A stretch of 64,000 bases of DNA, taken from Sporosarcina sp. Marseille-Q4943 (lineage in GTDB: Bacteria > Bacillota > Bacilli > Bacillales_A > Planococcaceae). The translations under genes were made by a program, and so were the position numbers. The notes beneath the pieces were generated by a model that was not told the origin of the DNA, made no database searches, and saw only the letters and a program-made list of their open reading frames with translations. The DNA lies in contig NZ_OX031157.1 in assembly GCF_943736995.1 (NCBI RefSeq), positions 62,001-126,000 on the forward strand, written 5' to 3'. Below are positions 19,802 to 29,724 of the stretch, piece by piece. Numbering within the stretch: position 1 is the stretch's first letter; every line of letters starts with the position of its first letter.

Positions 19802-22615
19802 ATGTCGAACAATGTTGGTACCCAACGTTCCCCTTACTCGGTATTTACTGGTCCGAACCTTGGGTATGTAATGGAAATGTATGAACAGTTCAAAGTGTCA
19901 CCCGAAACGGTAGATCCAGAGCTTGCTGAAATGTTCAGAAGCTATGGCGCACCTTCGATTGAGGGAGCCGAACAAACTACAGCAATGTCAGCTGTGCCGG
20001 CAGGTGATTTCGGCAAAGTACTGGCTGCTTATAAGCTAGTTGACGCTATCCGCGCATACGGGCATCTTGCTTCGGATATATATCCGCTGAACGACAGACC
20101 TAAAGACGCAACCCGTCTGGAACTTTCGTATTATGGATTATCCGAAAACGATTTGCAGTCGATGCCATCCTCCTTGTTCCTGAAAAATCCGCCAGCCCAT
20201 GTAGAAAATGGACTGGATGCAGTAAACTATTTGAAATCATTGTACACGGGGAAAATCGCCTACGAATTCTCTCATGTCATAGATGAAGAAGAGCGTGCTT
20301 GGATTCAATCGAAAATCGAAAACGGAGAAATCTCTGTACAACTTTCCGAGAATGATAAAAAGGCCTTGCTAGAAAGACTTACTAAGGTTGAAGGCTTTGA
20401 GAAATTCATTCATCGGACATTTGTCGGAGCAAAACGCTTCTCGATTGAAGGCCTTGACTCCCTAGTCGTCCTTATTGACGAATTGGTGCGCCGTTCTGAA
20501 GCCGATAAAGTGAAAAAGATATTGATCGGTATGGCACACCGTGGACGTTTGAATGTATTGACCCATATTTTGAATAAACCTTATGAGATGATGTTCGCTG
20601 AATTTGCAGGTGTCCCTTCCGAGCCTTTCCTTCCTGAGGATGGATCGCTCGAGACGACACACGGCTGGTTCGGTGATGTTAAATACCATATGGGAGCACT
20701 TTACAAAGCTCCTTCAGGAACAGAACGTTTCTTAGCTTACAACCCTTCACACTTGGAGGTCGTAAATCCGGTAGTGGCTGGCCAGACTCGTGCCGCGCAG
20801 GAAACGACAGACCATGAAGGCTTACCAGAGCAAGATATGAAGGCGGCTTATGCAATCATGATCCATGGTGATGCCGCATTCCCTGGTCAAGGCATTGTTC
20901 CTGAAACGTTTAACTATAGCCGCGTCCGCGGATATAAGACTGGCGGTTCAATCCACATTATCGCCAATAACACAATCGGTTTTACAACTGAATATTACGA
21001 TTCAAGATCAACTCATTATTCTTCGGATCCCGCAAAAGGGTTTGAAGTGCCGGTATTGCATGTCAATGCTGACAGCCCGGAAGACGTTATGGCAGCGGCG
21101 GCATTTGCATTTGAGTATCGTCAAAAGTTCGGTAAGGATATATTAATAGATTTGATCGGATACCGTCGTTATGGACATAACGAAATGGATGAGCCGTTAG
21201 TGACGAACCCGATGATGTACCACTTAATCCATAAGCATCCGACAGCTCGCCAGATTTACGGATCTAAGCTTGTCGAAGAAAATATCTTGCAAGACAAAGA
21301 TGTAGATAAATTGGATGCGGATGTATTTGCAAAGATGCAAGCCGCATACGACAAAGTGAAGGAAAGTTCTTCCAAAGCAAAAGAAAGCTCCAATGCGACA
21401 CCAGATGCTGTCGTGGCTGGATATCCGAGAGATCTTGAAACAGGTGTAAATGAAGAGAGATTACAGCGTATGAACGAAGAACTTCTCACTTATCCAGAAG
21501 ATTTTACGGTGTTCAGCAAGCTGGATCGGATTTTGAAGCGCCGTGAAGAGCCTTTCAAAGGAAAAGGGAAAGTCGACTGGGCACATGCGGAACAATTGGC
21601 ATTCGGTTCTATCCTCCAAGACGGCAAGCCGATTCGCATAACAGGCCAAGACGTCCAAAGGGGTACGTTCGCACATCGCCATCTTGTGCTGCATGATGAG
21701 AAAACTGGGGAAGAATTCGTTCCGCTTCATCATATTAGCGATTCAAACGCTTCGTTTGTCGCATACAACAGCCCATTGACGGAATTTGCAGTTGTCGGCT
21801 ATGAGTTCGGTTATAACTTGGAGAAAGACCAAGCGTTGTCAATTTGGGAAGCTCAATATGGAGACTTTGCAAATATGGCACAAGTGATGTTCGACCAATT
21901 CATCTCCTCCAGCCATTCAAAATGGGGACAGCAGTCCGGGATGGTCATCCTTCTGCCGCACGCGTATGAAGGCCAGGGACCGGAACACTCCAGCGCACGT
22001 CTCGAGAGATATTTACAGCTTAGCGCTGAAAACAACTGGACCGTTGCGAACATTTCAAGCGCGGCAAACTATTTCCACGTCTTGCGCAGACAGGCAATGA
22101 TGCTTGGTACTGAAGTGGAGCGTCCACTCGTCATCGTTTCACCAAAATCACTTCTTCGTCACCCGCTTGTTGGTGCGGACGTAAGTGATCTTGCTGAAGG
22201 CCATTTCCAAACAGTCCTTGAACAGCCAGGAACAGGCCATAATCCAGACAAAGTGAAGAAGATCCTATTCGCAAGCGGTAAAATGGCAATCGATCTTGCT
22301 GAGAAAGTGAAGGATGGAGAAGGCTTCGACCACTTGCATATCGTGCGTGTGGAACAGCTATATCCTTTCCCTTCCGATAAAATTGCGGAAATCGTAGCGC
22401 GCTATCCGAAGGTGAAGGATCTTGTCTGGGTCCAAGAAGAGCCTAAAAACATGGGGTCTTGGTCATTTGCATTGGAGTACATGCAGGAAATCGCAGGCGA
22501 TAAAAAATCGGTTTCTTATGTAGGCCGTATTCACCGGGCGAGCCCTTCCGAAGGAAATGGTGAAGCACACAAAGTCGAGCAACAACGCATCATCGAAGAA
22601 GCTTTGAAAAAATAA
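19802..22615 (+). CDS. odhA: 2-oxoglutarate dehydrogenase E1 component
   Basis: Thiamine-diphosphate-dependent decarboxylase of the TCA-cycle 2-oxoglutarate dehydrogenase complex; transfers the succinyl group to OdhB. The 937 residues have the family start SPYSVFTGPNLGYVMEMYEQF-like segment, GMAHRGRLNVLTH, the TPP-site HGDAAFPGQG, and the C-terminal LLPHAYEGQGPEHSSAR. ATG follows GGAGGT. Length matches Bacillus OdhA. Confidence 0.97.
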   Translation: MSNNVGTQRSPYSVFTGPNLGYVMEMYEQFKVSPETVDPELAEMFRSYGAPSIEGAEQTTAMSAVPAGDFGKVLAAYKLVDAIRAYGHLASDIYPLNDRPKDATRLELSYYGLSENDLQSMPSSLFLKNPPAHVENGLDAVNYLKSLYTGKIAYEFSHVIDEEERAWIQSKIENGEISVQLSENDKKALLERLTKVEGFEKFIHRTFVGAKRFSIEGLDSLVVLIDELVRRSEADKVKKILIGMAHRGRLNVLTHILNKPYEMMFAEFAGVPSEPFLPEDGSLETTHGWFGDVKYHMGALYKAPSGTERFLAYNPSHLEVVNPVVAGQTRAAQETTDHEGLPEQDMKAAYAIMIHGDAAFPGQGIVPETFNYSRVRGYKTGGSIHIIANNTIGFTTEYYDSRSTHYSSDPAKGFEVPVLHVNADSPEDVMAAAAFAFEYRQKFGKDILIDLIGYRRYGHNEMDEPLVTNPMMYHLIHKHPTARQIYGSKLVEENILQDKDVDKLDADVFAKMQAAYDKVKESSSKAKESSNATPDAVVAGYPRDLETGVNEERLQRMNEELLTYPEDFTVFSKLDRILKRREEPFKGKGKVDWAHAEQLAFGSILQDGKPIRITGQDVQRGTFAHRHLVLHDEKTGEEFVPLHHISDSNASFVAYNSPLTEFAVVGYEFGYNLEKDQALSIWEAQYGDFANMAQVMFDQFISSSHSKWGQQSGMVILLPHAYEGQGPEHSSARLERYLQLSAENNWTVANISSAANYFHVLRRQAMMLGTEVERPLVIVSPKSLLRHPLVGADVSDLAEGHFQTVLEQPGTGHNPDKVKKILFASGKMAIDLAEKVKDGEGFDHLHIVRVEQLYPFPSDKIAEIVARYPKVKDLVWVQEEPKNMGSWSFALEYMQEIAGDKKSVSYVGRIHRASPSEGNGEAHKVEQQRIIEEALKK

Positions 22616-22680
22616 TTGCACATTAATACAACATATTTGTTTAGCACCGTTGAAACGGTAGAACAGAGGAGGAATTTATT

Positions 22681-23913
22681 GTGGCTGAGATCAAAGTACC
22701 TGAACTTGCAGAATCGATTACTGAAGGAACGATTGCAAAATGGTTGAAACAACCAGGTGAGAGTGTTGACAAAGGTGAGTTTATCGTAGAATTGGAAACG
22801 GATAAAGTTAACGTTGAAGTTATTTCTGAGGAAGCGGGAGTCATCCAAGAACTTCTTGCTGCAGAAGGCGACACAGTTGAAGTCGGTCAAGTCATCGCAG
22901 TAGTCGGGGAAGGGTCCGGAACACCTGCTACTCAACAAGCGGCACCTGCTCCAACTGTTGAAGAGACGCCTGCACCAGCACCACAACAATCAGCTGCTGC
23001 GCAAACAACTGAACAAACTTCTTCCGACCGTACGATTGCTAGCCCAGCTGCTAGAAAACTAGCGCGTGAAAAAGGTATCGATCTAGCTGCTGTTTCACCA
23101 GTAGATCCGATGGGCCGCGTTCGTGCTCAAGACGTTTCTGCACATGGTACTGCACCTAAAGCTCCGGCTGCACCTGCTGCACCAGCTAAAGCTGCGTCGG
23201 CTCCTGTAGAAGACGGACGCGAAACTCGTGAGAGAATGACGCGTCGCCGTCAAACGATTGCAAAACGTTTGTTGGAAGTAAGACAATCAACTGCAATGCT
23301 GACGACTTTCAACGAAATCGATATGACTGCAGTGATGGAACTTCGTTCACGTAAAAAAGATGAATTCTATGACAAGAATGATGTACGTCTTGGTTTCATG
23401 TCTTTCTTTACGAAAGCGGTAGTTGCTGCACTTAAAAAATACCCGTACGTCAATTCGGAAATTGATGGTGATGACATCATCCTGAAACACTACTACGACA
23501 TCGGGATTGCAGTATCGACTGAAGGTGGATTGGTCGTTCCAATCGTCCGCGATGCAGATCGAAAGAACTTCGCTGAAATCGAGTCGACAATCGGAGAGCT
23601 TGCTGGAAAAGCAAGAGACAATAAATTGACGATTGCTGATATGTCAGGTGGTTCATTCACAATTACAAATGGCGGTGTGTTCGGATCGTTGTTCTCTACA
23701 CCAATCTTGAACGGTACGCAAGTCGGAATCCTAGGCATGCATACTATTCAAAAACGCCCTGTCGCAGTAGGCGATAAAGTGGAAATCCGCCCAATGATGT
23801 ACATTGCATTGTCGTATGACCACCGAGTCATCGATGGAAAAGACTCCGTCGGCTTCTTGAAAAAGGTCAAGGAATTGATTGAAAACCCTGAAGACTTACT
23901 TCTTGGTTCATAA
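22681..23913 (+). CDS. odhB: Dihydrolipoyl succinyltransferase, E2 of 2-oxoglutarate dehydrogenase
   Basis: Core acyltransferase of the complex. 410 residues: lipoyl domain with the modified Lys42 in ETDKV, an Ala/Pro-rich hinge, a peripheral subunit-binding domain ([14 protein letters not shown]), a second Ala/Pro hinge, and the catalytic domain with [14 protein letters not shown] start after AGAGGAGG, 65 bases after odhA. The E3 subunit is not here and is presumably shared from another locus. Confidence 0.97.
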   Translation: MAEIKVPELAESITEGTIAKWLKQPGESVDKGEFIVELETDKVNVEVISEEAGVIQELLAAEGDTVEVGQVIAVVGEGSGTPATQQAAPAPTVEETPAPAPQQSAAAQTTEQTSSDRTIASPAARKLAREKGIDLAAVSPVDPMGRVRAQDVSAHGTAPKAPAAPAAPAKAASAPVEDGRETRERMTRRRQTIAKRLLEVRQSTAMLTTFNEIDMTAVMELRSRKKDEFYDKNDVRLGFMSFFTKAVVAALKKYPYVNSEIDGDDIILKHYYDIGIAVSTEGGLVVPIVRDADRKNFAEIESTIGELAGKARDNKLTIADMSGGSFTITNGGVFGSLFSTPILNGTQVGILGMHTIQKRPVAVGDKVEIRPMMYIALSYDHRVIDGKDSVGFLKKVKELIENPEDLLLGS

Positions 23914-23932
23914 GTTATTTAATGATAAACTG

Positions 23933-23962
23933 AAACAGCCCGAGCATCTCGGGCTGTTTCAT
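23933..23962 (+). terminator. Terminator after odhB
   Basis: AAACAGCCCGA (23933-23943) pairs with TCGGGCTGTTT (23949-23959). Confidence 0.85.
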
Positions 23963-23988
23963 ATTACTGCAATTGGATGGTGATCTAC

Positions 23989-24186
23989 ATGTCTTTTAGA
24001 GATTGGACGACTGCACCGACACTTCGGAAAGTCGTATGTACGCATGCGAATGCTGAAAAATATGTCGTAACCGATTGTTTAACACCGGGCAAAGAATATG
24101 ATGTGAAAAATGAAACAGACGAATTCATTTTCATCGTGGATAACACCGGTAAAGTCGGCGGATTTTATAAAACTTATTTTGAATGA
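23989..24186 (+). CDS. Small conserved protein, possibly DUF6501
   Basis: 65-residue soluble protein. The stretch LTPGKEYDVKNETDEFIFIVDN looks like a small beta-barrel and reminds me of the DUF6501 family of Bacillales; I am not sure of that name. ATG 23989 rather than 23977, because GGATGG/GGTGAT lies between them. It has its own downstream terminator and lies between odhB and yojN. Confidence 0.6.
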   Translation: MSFRDWTTAPTLRKVVCTHANAEKYVVTDCLTPGKEYDVKNETDEFIFIVDNTGKVGGFYKTYFE

Positions 24187-24193
24187 ACTTTTC

Positions 24194-24228
24194 GCCCGAT
24201 GCCACTTTTTCAGCATCGGGCATTTTTT
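24194..24228 (+). terminator. Terminator after the small protein gene
   Basis: GCCCGATGC (24194-24202) pairs perfectly with GCATCGGGC (24213-24221), followed by a T-run. Confidence 0.92.
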
Positions 24229-24246
24229 TAGGAGGATGAACATTTT

Positions 24247-25110
24247 ATGGATTCTTTTATTACAACTGAAAGATTGGAACGGCGTGCAAGGATCTACGAA
24301 AAACAACATGCTCCTTTAATACAGGAAGGCGGCTATATTTCTCCTGTCCCCGATCTGTGGGAGGATATATTAATCGGGGTCGTATTGAAAAAGCCGGTCC
24401 TTTTAAAAGGGCCTTCCGGATCTGGAAAGACGAAACTTGCACAAAGCATTTCACATTTTTTCAATCAGCCAATGCATAGTGTGAACTGCTCTGTCGATTT
24501 GGACGCTGAGTCGCTTTTAGGTTTCAAGACGATTAATGCAAGCAGTGGGCAATCGATTATTGAATTTGTAGAAGGGCCGGTTGTACAAGCAATGAAGGAA
24601 GGTCATATTCTTTATATCGATGAAATCAATATGGCTAAGCCGGAGACACTGCCGATTTTACATAGCGTTCTCGACCATAGACGTATGCTGACAAACCCTT
24701 TCACTGGGGAAGTCATTCATGCTCATCCTCATTTCACTGTTATTGCAGCTATTAATGAAGGGTATGTCGGAACTTCCCCAATGAACGAAGCATTGAAAAA
24801 CCGATTCATCTCCTATGCCATACCTTATTTGTCGGGTGAACAATTACGGGAAATCATTCAATCTCTTTTCCCACAAGCCGATAGTACATTGGTCGATGCG
24901 TTCATGAATATTAACGAAGATTTAAAAAAGCAAGTGTTGAACGGTTTATTGTCTGAAGAAGCCGCCTCTGTCAGAAGTTTATTGGATGCGATCGCGCTTG
25001 CGGAACATATGCCGGTGAGGCGCGCTATTAAATATTCGATTGCGGAAAAGCTGGAAGACAAAATGGAAAGGGACCTTGTCATGGAATTAGTGGAAACGTG
25101 GGTGAAGTGA
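24247..25110 (+). CDS. yojN: MoxR-type AAA+ ATPase (NorQ/CbbQ family, YojN)
   Basis: AAA+ ATPase of the NorQ/CbbQ/GvpN group, which with a VWA partner remodels or activates client proteins. 287 residues; Walker A GPSGSGKT at 55-62, Walker B LYIDEIN, sensor-1 text VIAAINEG, and the arginine-containing LKNRF. Stop and the next start are 10 bases apart, pairing it with the VWA gene. Bacillus has yojN-yojO beside odhAB. No nitric-oxide reductase is encoded here, so the client is unknown. Confidence 0.88.
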   Translation: MDSFITTERLERRARIYEKQHAPLIQEGGYISPVPDLWEDILIGVVLKKPVLLKGPSGSGKTKLAQSISHFFNQPMHSVNCSVDLDAESLLGFKTINASSGQSIIEFVEGPVVQAMKEGHILYIDEINMAKPETLPILHSVLDHRRMLTNPFTGEVIHAHPHFTVIAAINEGYVGTSPMNEALKNRFISYAIPYLSGEQLREIIQSLFPQADSTLVDAFMNINEDLKKQVLNGLLSEEAASVRSLLDAIALAEHMPVRRAIKYSIAEKLEDKMERDLVMELVETWVK

Positions 25111-25120
25111 GGCGGATCTA

Positions 25121-27013
25121 ATGGTTAAAATAAATCGGTTCATTCAATTCAATGACGAGACGATCGATGCCAACATGCTGTTGCTATATGAACGGTTGGG
25201 GAGGGCGCTTGCGGATGCGGAATTCCTGGAATTGACGGAGCGGAAACTATTCGAATTCCAGCCGAAGGAAGGCATTGTTTCAATTAGCGTGTTTTGGAGG
25301 CATCGATCCGAAGATGTGATGCACGCCGGAAGATTATCTGACGTGTATTTATTAACGGCAGGTTTTTGGAAGCATTTTTCTGTATCAGACTGGATTATGT
25401 TCAGGAAAAAATACGAAAGCCATCCTTTACGAAAATTCGGTGAAGAGTTGTTGCTCATGTTGGAGGAATTCCGGCTAATGGATGTAGTTGAAAAAGAAAG
25501 ACCTGGAACTGCCAAGGCATTTTCGGTGAGAAGGCAGTTTTTGCTAGAATTTCATCGGGATAAACTCATGTCCAATACGAATAAGGCGTTTATTGCTGAT
25601 GCGTTACTGAATCAGCTCTTCCTCACTTTACATGAGGGGCGGTTGACAGACTCTCACGTCGAGTGGGACTTGCCGATTGGCCAAATAATGATGCTCACAA
25701 CGTATGCAACTGATGCAAAAACAACTTCAGACATGGCCGGACTGGCGGAGCGCATCGTCTACATGGTGGAGGAAGCGATTGAAAATGACCTTGTTCACCA
25801 GTATTACGCTGTTGGAGATGCCATTTCGGAGAAAACAGTTGTATTTCATTATCATGAAGGGATGAATGAAGCGGAAAAAGGGGAAGAGGGAACAAAGGAA
25901 ACGATCGAGGAGATTTTCCGTACGTGGCATCGGGAAAGTGTAAGTGAATCTGGCGTCCACTTGGAATACGAGTTGGAGCATGGAAGGGCTGGAAGGGGAG
26001 ACGGCAGCAATACGACAGAAGGAAACGAAAATGCTGAAATCCAAGAGACTGGGACCGGTCAATCAGAGGGGAATGAAAGCAGCAAGTGGGCAGATGAGGA
26101 GCGGGCAGCTCAGGGCAAGCAATCAGAGCGAAAAACGGCGGGGACTGATTTTGGAAAAGAGCATGTAAACGTTGTTTATGAAGAGCAGGCAGTTCAAGTT
26201 GTACGCGATGAAATGAGTCTGACAAAATTATTGAAATGGCGTGAAGAGCAAAGGCCGCATGTCCGTTCATTTGTAGAGGAAATGAAAAAACGGATCGAGT
26301 TGAAAGAAGACTCGAAAAGGACGGGTTTGATGAAGGGCAGACTATCGACAAAATTGACGACGATGCTGTTGGATGAACGTCCTCGTCCTTTTTACAGGAA
26401 AAACGTGCCTTCGGATAAGCTTGACGCAGTGTTCGGCTTGCTCGTCGACGGTTCCGCCTCGATGATGGATAAGCTCGATGAGACGAAGAAAGCTGTGTTG
26501 CTCTTCCACGACGTCTTAAGGGAACTATCTGTCGAGCATGAAATCTCTTCTTATTTTGAGGATGCCAATTATGCCTCGAAGGATTTGCAACCGAATGTGT
26601 TCGGATTGATGCATACATTTGAGGATAAGCGGAAAGATGATGGGTTGACGATTCTTTCATTTGAGACGAACGAAGATAACCGGGACGGTTTTGCGATTAG
26701 ATGGATGACGCGTCGGTTATTGGTCAGACCAGAGAAGCATAAGTTTCTGCTCGTTTTTTCGGATGGCGAGCCGTCCGCTTTTGGTTATGATCGGAACGGA
26801 ATCTTGGATACGCGGGAAGCTGTATTGGACGCAGAGAAAAAAGGGGTGTCTGTTATCCATTTGTTTTTAGCGTCAGAGGAGCCAACGGATGATCAGCGGG
26901 CATTGTTTTCAATGATGTTTGGGAATAAATCCGCGGCGTCACAATCTGTTGAGCATTTCACTGATCAGACGTTACGGATATTGAGAAAGCTGCTGGCAAT
27001 TGTATTGGTATAA
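25121..27013 (+). CDS. yojO: VWA-domain protein (NorD family, YojO)
   Basis: Partner of the upstream AAA+ ATPase. 630 residues: an N-terminal helical region of about 270 residues, a low-complexity acidic/polar linker (about residues 285-345, rich in Glu, Gly, Ser), and a C-terminal von Willebrand factor A domain with the MIDAS motif DGSAS near residue 445. NorD/CbbO-type proteins use this domain to recognise the client. No signal peptide, so cytosolic. Confidence 0.88.
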   Translation: MVKINRFIQFNDETIDANMLLLYERLGRALADAEFLELTERKLFEFQPKEGIVSISVFWRHRSEDVMHAGRLSDVYLLTAGFWKHFSVSDWIMFRKKYESHPLRKFGEELLLMLEEFRLMDVVEKERPGTAKAFSVRRQFLLEFHRDKLMSNTNKAFIADALLNQLFLTLHEGRLTDSHVEWDLPIGQIMMLTTYATDAKTTSDMAGLAERIVYMVEEAIENDLVHQYYAVGDAISEKTVVFHYHEGMNEAEKGEEGTKETIEEIFRTWHRESVSESGVHLEYELEHGRAGRGDGSNTTEGNENAEIQETGTGQSEGNESSKWADEERAAQGKQSERKTAGTDFGKEHVNVVYEEQAVQVVRDEMSLTKLLKWREEQRPHVRSFVEEMKKRIELKEDSKRTGLMKGRLSTKLTTMLLDERPRPFYRKNVPSDKLDAVFGLLVDGSASMMDKLDETKKAVLLFHDVLRELSVEHEISSYFEDANYASKDLQPNVFGLMHTFEDKRKDDGLTILSFETNEDNRDGFAIRWMTRRLLVRPEKHKFLLVFSDGEPSAFGYDRNGILDTREAVLDAEKKGVSVIHLFLASEEPTDDQRALFSMMFGNKSAASQSVEHFTDQTLRILRKLLAIVLV

Positions 27014-27033
27014 AGAGGGTAGTAGTGATAGAT

Positions 27034-27162
27034 GTTGATTTCCGCTTCAGGCGGGCGCTTTCCGCGGGCGTCGCTTCAGCCTCCTCACTTTGCTTCGCTC
27101 CGTTGCGGGGTCTTCAGCTGACGCTTTTCCCGCAGGAGTCGCCGCCTTCCACTCCAATCAAC
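27034..27162. repeat. 129 bp GC-rich intergenic repeat of Bacillales type
   Basis: Bounded by GTTGATT (27034-27040) and AATCAAC (27156-27162). Inside are CGCTTTCCGCGGGC, GCGGGGTCTTCAGC and CCCGCAGGAGTCGCC. I recall nearly identical blocks scattered between genes in many Bacillaceae/Planococcaceae genomes. It contrasts with the AT-rich sequence around it. It is non-coding; a frame of 84 codons crosses it but is not gene-like. Confidence 0.75.
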
Positions 27163-27212
27163 GGAACTCGTGAAAATCTAACATCTCCAAGGCTTATAAA
27201 AATAATAAAACT

Positions 27213-27265
27213 AATAAAGACGACTAAAGAAATTCCAAATACCGAACTTCTCAGTCGTCTTTATT
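27213..27265. terminator. Bidirectional terminator between yojO and yaaN
   Basis: AATAAAGACGACT (27213-27225) pairs perfectly with AGTCGTCTTTATT (27253-27265). It serves two converging transcripts. Confidence 0.85.
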
Positions 27266-27281
27266 ATAAAAAATTTTGAGT

Positions 27282-28484
27282 TTACAATGGACGATTCGGA
27301 GATTGTGTTTTTTCATGGACGGCTAGAAGACGTTGTTTCAATTCTTCTTCCATACGGGCGATTTCAACTTCCGCCGCTTTCCGTTTCGCGCGTCCATCCG
27401 CTTGGATGACAAGCGTCTCTTCGATTGTCTGGATCAAGTTTTCTTGTGTTTTCTTCAATGTGTCAATTTCGATAATGCCTCGCTCGTTTTCTTTCGCAGT
27501 TTCGATCGAGTTCACTTTCAGCATTTCAGAGTTCTTCAATAGAAGGTCATTTGTCGTCTTCGTCACGAGACGCTGTGATTCGACAGCTTTTCGCTGTCTA
27601 TTCAGTGTCAACGCTATGGCGATCTGATTTTTCCATAACGGAATGGAGGTCATGATAGACGATTGGATCTTCTCTGCAAGGGTTTGATTCGTCTGTTGAA
27701 TCATTCTGATTTGCGGAGCGCTTTGGATGGTGATCTGTCTTGAAAGCTGAAGATCGTAGAGTCGCTTTTCCAACCGATCAAGGAATTGCCTCATATCATT
27801 CACTTCTTGGAACGCCATCTGGTCATTCGATAATTCCGCTTTTCTTTGCATTTCCGGAATGATGACATTCGCAATCTCATCCCGTTTCAATTCTGCTGCA
27901 GCGATATAGACGTTCAAAGCCTGGAAGTATGTCTTGTTCTGTTCGTAAAGGCTATCGAGCATTTGAACATCTTCGAGCAACCCACGCTTGGAATGTTCCA
28001 ATTGGACACCAATGCGATCAATTTGTGTGCTGAGTTTTTGGTATTTCGTCATCATTTCCTGAATGGACCTTGTTGCTCGGCTGAAGAGACGGCTCAGACC
28101 GGATTTTTTCTTCTCGGATAAGTCTTCAGGATCGATTTCCGAAAGCTTGCTCATTAAGTCGCTTAAGACATCCCCAACTGGACCGATATCCTTGCTTTGT
28201 ACATGATCCAGCATTTTATGGGAGAAGCGTGATAATTCATTTTGCGCATTTGCGCCATATGTGATGATCGCTTCATAATTGCCTACGGGAATTTGCTCGG
28301 CAAGTTGCTTCGCCTTTTCCTGTTCTTCAGGCGACAGGCGATCTAACAGTTTCACCGCCACCTGGCCTTTGCTCTGCTCTGTCTGCATCTCTTTTGGCAA
28401 TAGCGGTTCATTTACGTTAAATGGATTGTCCAATAGGTCATCCATCGTTTTCACATCTGCATTAGTCAAGTTGTTTTCCGTCAT
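27282..28484 (-). CDS. yaaN: TelA-family toxic anion resistance protein (YaaN)
   Basis: 400-residue cytosolic, largely coiled-coil protein of the TelA/KlaA family, linked in some species to tellurite or antimicrobial resistance. Typical are the acidic N-terminal NPFNVNEPL, IPVGNYEAIITYGANAQNELSRFS, and the long helical middle and C-terminal parts. It overlaps the end of xpaC by 23 bases, as an xpaC-yaaN operon. ATG 28484 follows AAAGGAG. Confidence 0.85.
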   Translation of the reverse strand: MTENNLTNADVKTMDDLLDNPFNVNEPLLPKEMQTEQSKGQVAVKLLDRLSPEEQEKAKQLAEQIPVGNYEAIITYGANAQNELSRFSHKMLDHVQSKDIGPVGDVLSDLMSKLSEIDPEDLSEKKKSGLSRLFSRATRSIQEMMTKYQKLSTQIDRIGVQLEHSKRGLLEDVQMLDSLYEQNKTYFQALNVYIAAAELKRDEIANVIIPEMQRKAELSNDQMAFQEVNDMRQFLDRLEKRLYDLQLSRQITIQSAPQIRMIQQTNQTLAEKIQSSIMTSIPLWKNQIAIALTLNRQRKAVESQRLVTKTTNDLLLKNSEMLKVNSIETAKENERGIIEIDTLKKTQENLIQTIEETLVIQADGRAKRKAAEVEIARMEEELKQRLLAVHEKTQSPNRPL

Positions 28485-29133
28485 TCCGCATTTCTCCTTT
28501 CATCTCAAGCAACGGTTTATTCTTTTTCATCGTCACATCCACATAGTCCAGCTCGAGTTGAAGCTGTTCGATATCAGTTGCTAATGCGCCCCTTAAATCC
28601 TGCTCCAATTGCTTGTTCACTTCGGTAAGTGTTTCTCTTGTATGTTGGAGGGCGACTCTGATTTCTTGATCTTTCAACGGTTGATTGACCAATATTGCAT
28701 ATTTGGAGGTCAACTCGACAGCTGAGTCGAGATGAGAGTAGAAAAATCTTTCGACATGATAGAATTTCTTCGGGTTTTTGCGTACTATGGTTAGAATCCT
28801 TTTTGCCAAGTTATTCATCTCATATACTTGTTTGAATGCTTGGACAGAGCGGACCTGGCCGTACAAACCGTTCAATTGCTTGATTTTCGATTTGGCTTCG
28901 TTGATCTGGTTTTTAATATGCTTATATTCGGATCTTGACATGCCAAGTTCTTTCACATTCGACGACAGTTGTATTTGTTTAATCGTGAAATTGCCACCTA
29001 AGTATATTGCAATCATCAGGCCCGTTGCGGCGAATGGGTTCATGCCTGCAGCAAGTATCATCGCCAACCAAGAGCCGAAGCTGATCGGCGCCGCTATTAA
29101 GTGCCTTTGGAAAAACTGTTTAACTTCTTGCAT
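28462..29133 (-). CDS. xpaC: XpaC family membrane-associated protein
   Basis: 223 residues with two adjacent hydrophobic segments near residues 15-48 and a long helical cytosolic region. The pairing with a TelA-type gene immediately downstream is the Bacillus xpaC-yaaN arrangement. XpaC was named for hydrolysis of a chromogenic phosphate, but its true role is unclear. Confidence 0.8.
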   Translation of the reverse strand: MQEVKQFFQRHLIAAPISFGSWLAMILAAGMNPFAATGLMIAIYLGGNFTIKQIQLSSNVKELGMSRSEYKHIKNQINEAKSKIKQLNGLYGQVRSVQAFKQVYEMNNLAKRILTIVRKNPKKFYHVERFFYSHLDSAVELTSKYAILVNQPLKDQEIRVALQHTRETLTEVNKQLEQDLRGALATDIEQLQLELDYVDVTMKKNKPLLEMKGEMRNDGKQLD

Positions 29134-29262
29134 CGTCTACAGGCCTCCTTGTTTTCTCTATTCTTTACTACGTTTGAAACGACAAATAGTTTCATCCCCT
29201 TAGTCCAATTATACCTGATTTGCGGTGGAAATACATTTTAATGAATGTGTGAATTCATTTGC

Positions 29263-29291
29263 TTGGATAGTTTCACTGGATTTGCTAAAAT
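29263..29291 (+). promoter_or_regulatory. Sigma-A promoter for the DUF1033 gene
   Basis: TTGGAT (29263-29268), 17-base spacer, TAAAAT (29286-29291); start codon 40 bases further. Confidence 0.6.
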
Positions 29292-29330
29292 GAATCCACT
29301 CACTGCCTTTTTGGATAGGGGGAACGGAAA

Positions 29331-29651
29331 ATGGAATATGAAGTTATTTATATGAAAGCTGACTATGAGCCATGGTGGATGTTCGAAGACTGGGAGAAGA
29401 CAATCCAATCAAGACGGACATTTGCAACTGCTCACGAGGCTTTGGAATACTTATGTGATTTAAAAAAGGAATTTGGGGTAAAGTATAATTACCAAGAAGA
29501 GCGGAAAGGTTGTTTCTTTGCGTATTGGTCTGATAGTGAGCGCATCTTCTGTGAAGGTTGCGATGAAGATCTGCAAATATTTCACGGCATCATCTCCTTG
29601 GCGGATGGAAAACCTTCTTCCTTTATGTCAATAAATAATTCGAATATTTGA
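29331..29651 (+). CDS. DUF1033 family protein
   Basis: 106-residue soluble protein. The N-terminal YEVIYMKADYEPWWMFEDW and the later CFFAYWSDSE match what I recall for DUF1033 proteins of Firmicutes, which have no known activity. ATG follows AGGGGG. It precedes the cold-shock gene, but a strong promoter lies between them. Confidence 0.7.
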   Translation: MEYEVIYMKADYEPWWMFEDWEKTIQSRRTFATAHEALEYLCDLKKEFGVKYNYQEERKGCFFAYWSDSERIFCEGCDEDLQIFHGIISLADGKPSSFMSINNSNI

Positions 29652-29661
29652 TATTGTTATA

Positions 29662-29689
29662 TTGACAATTTTATTGGGTATGGTATAGT
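29662..29689 (+). promoter_or_regulatory. Strong sigma-A promoter for the cold-shock gene
   Basis: Perfect TTGACA (29662-29667), 16-base spacer, TATAGT (29684-29689). It implies a leader of about 130 bases before the cold-shock start. Confidence 0.75.
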
Positions 29690-29724
29690 AGCAGTAATAT
29701 AAATTGATTTACCGAAGCAGACGG

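Noticed and set aside
25695..26660. 321-codon open frame antisense to yojO
   Set aside because: It lies entirely opposite a well-supported VWA protein gene, its product is rich in Ser, Arg, His and Pro without family features, and no ribosome site was seen.
27025..27279. 84-codon frame across the intergenic repeat
   Set aside because: It consists of the non-coding repeat and one arm of a terminator; no ribosome site.
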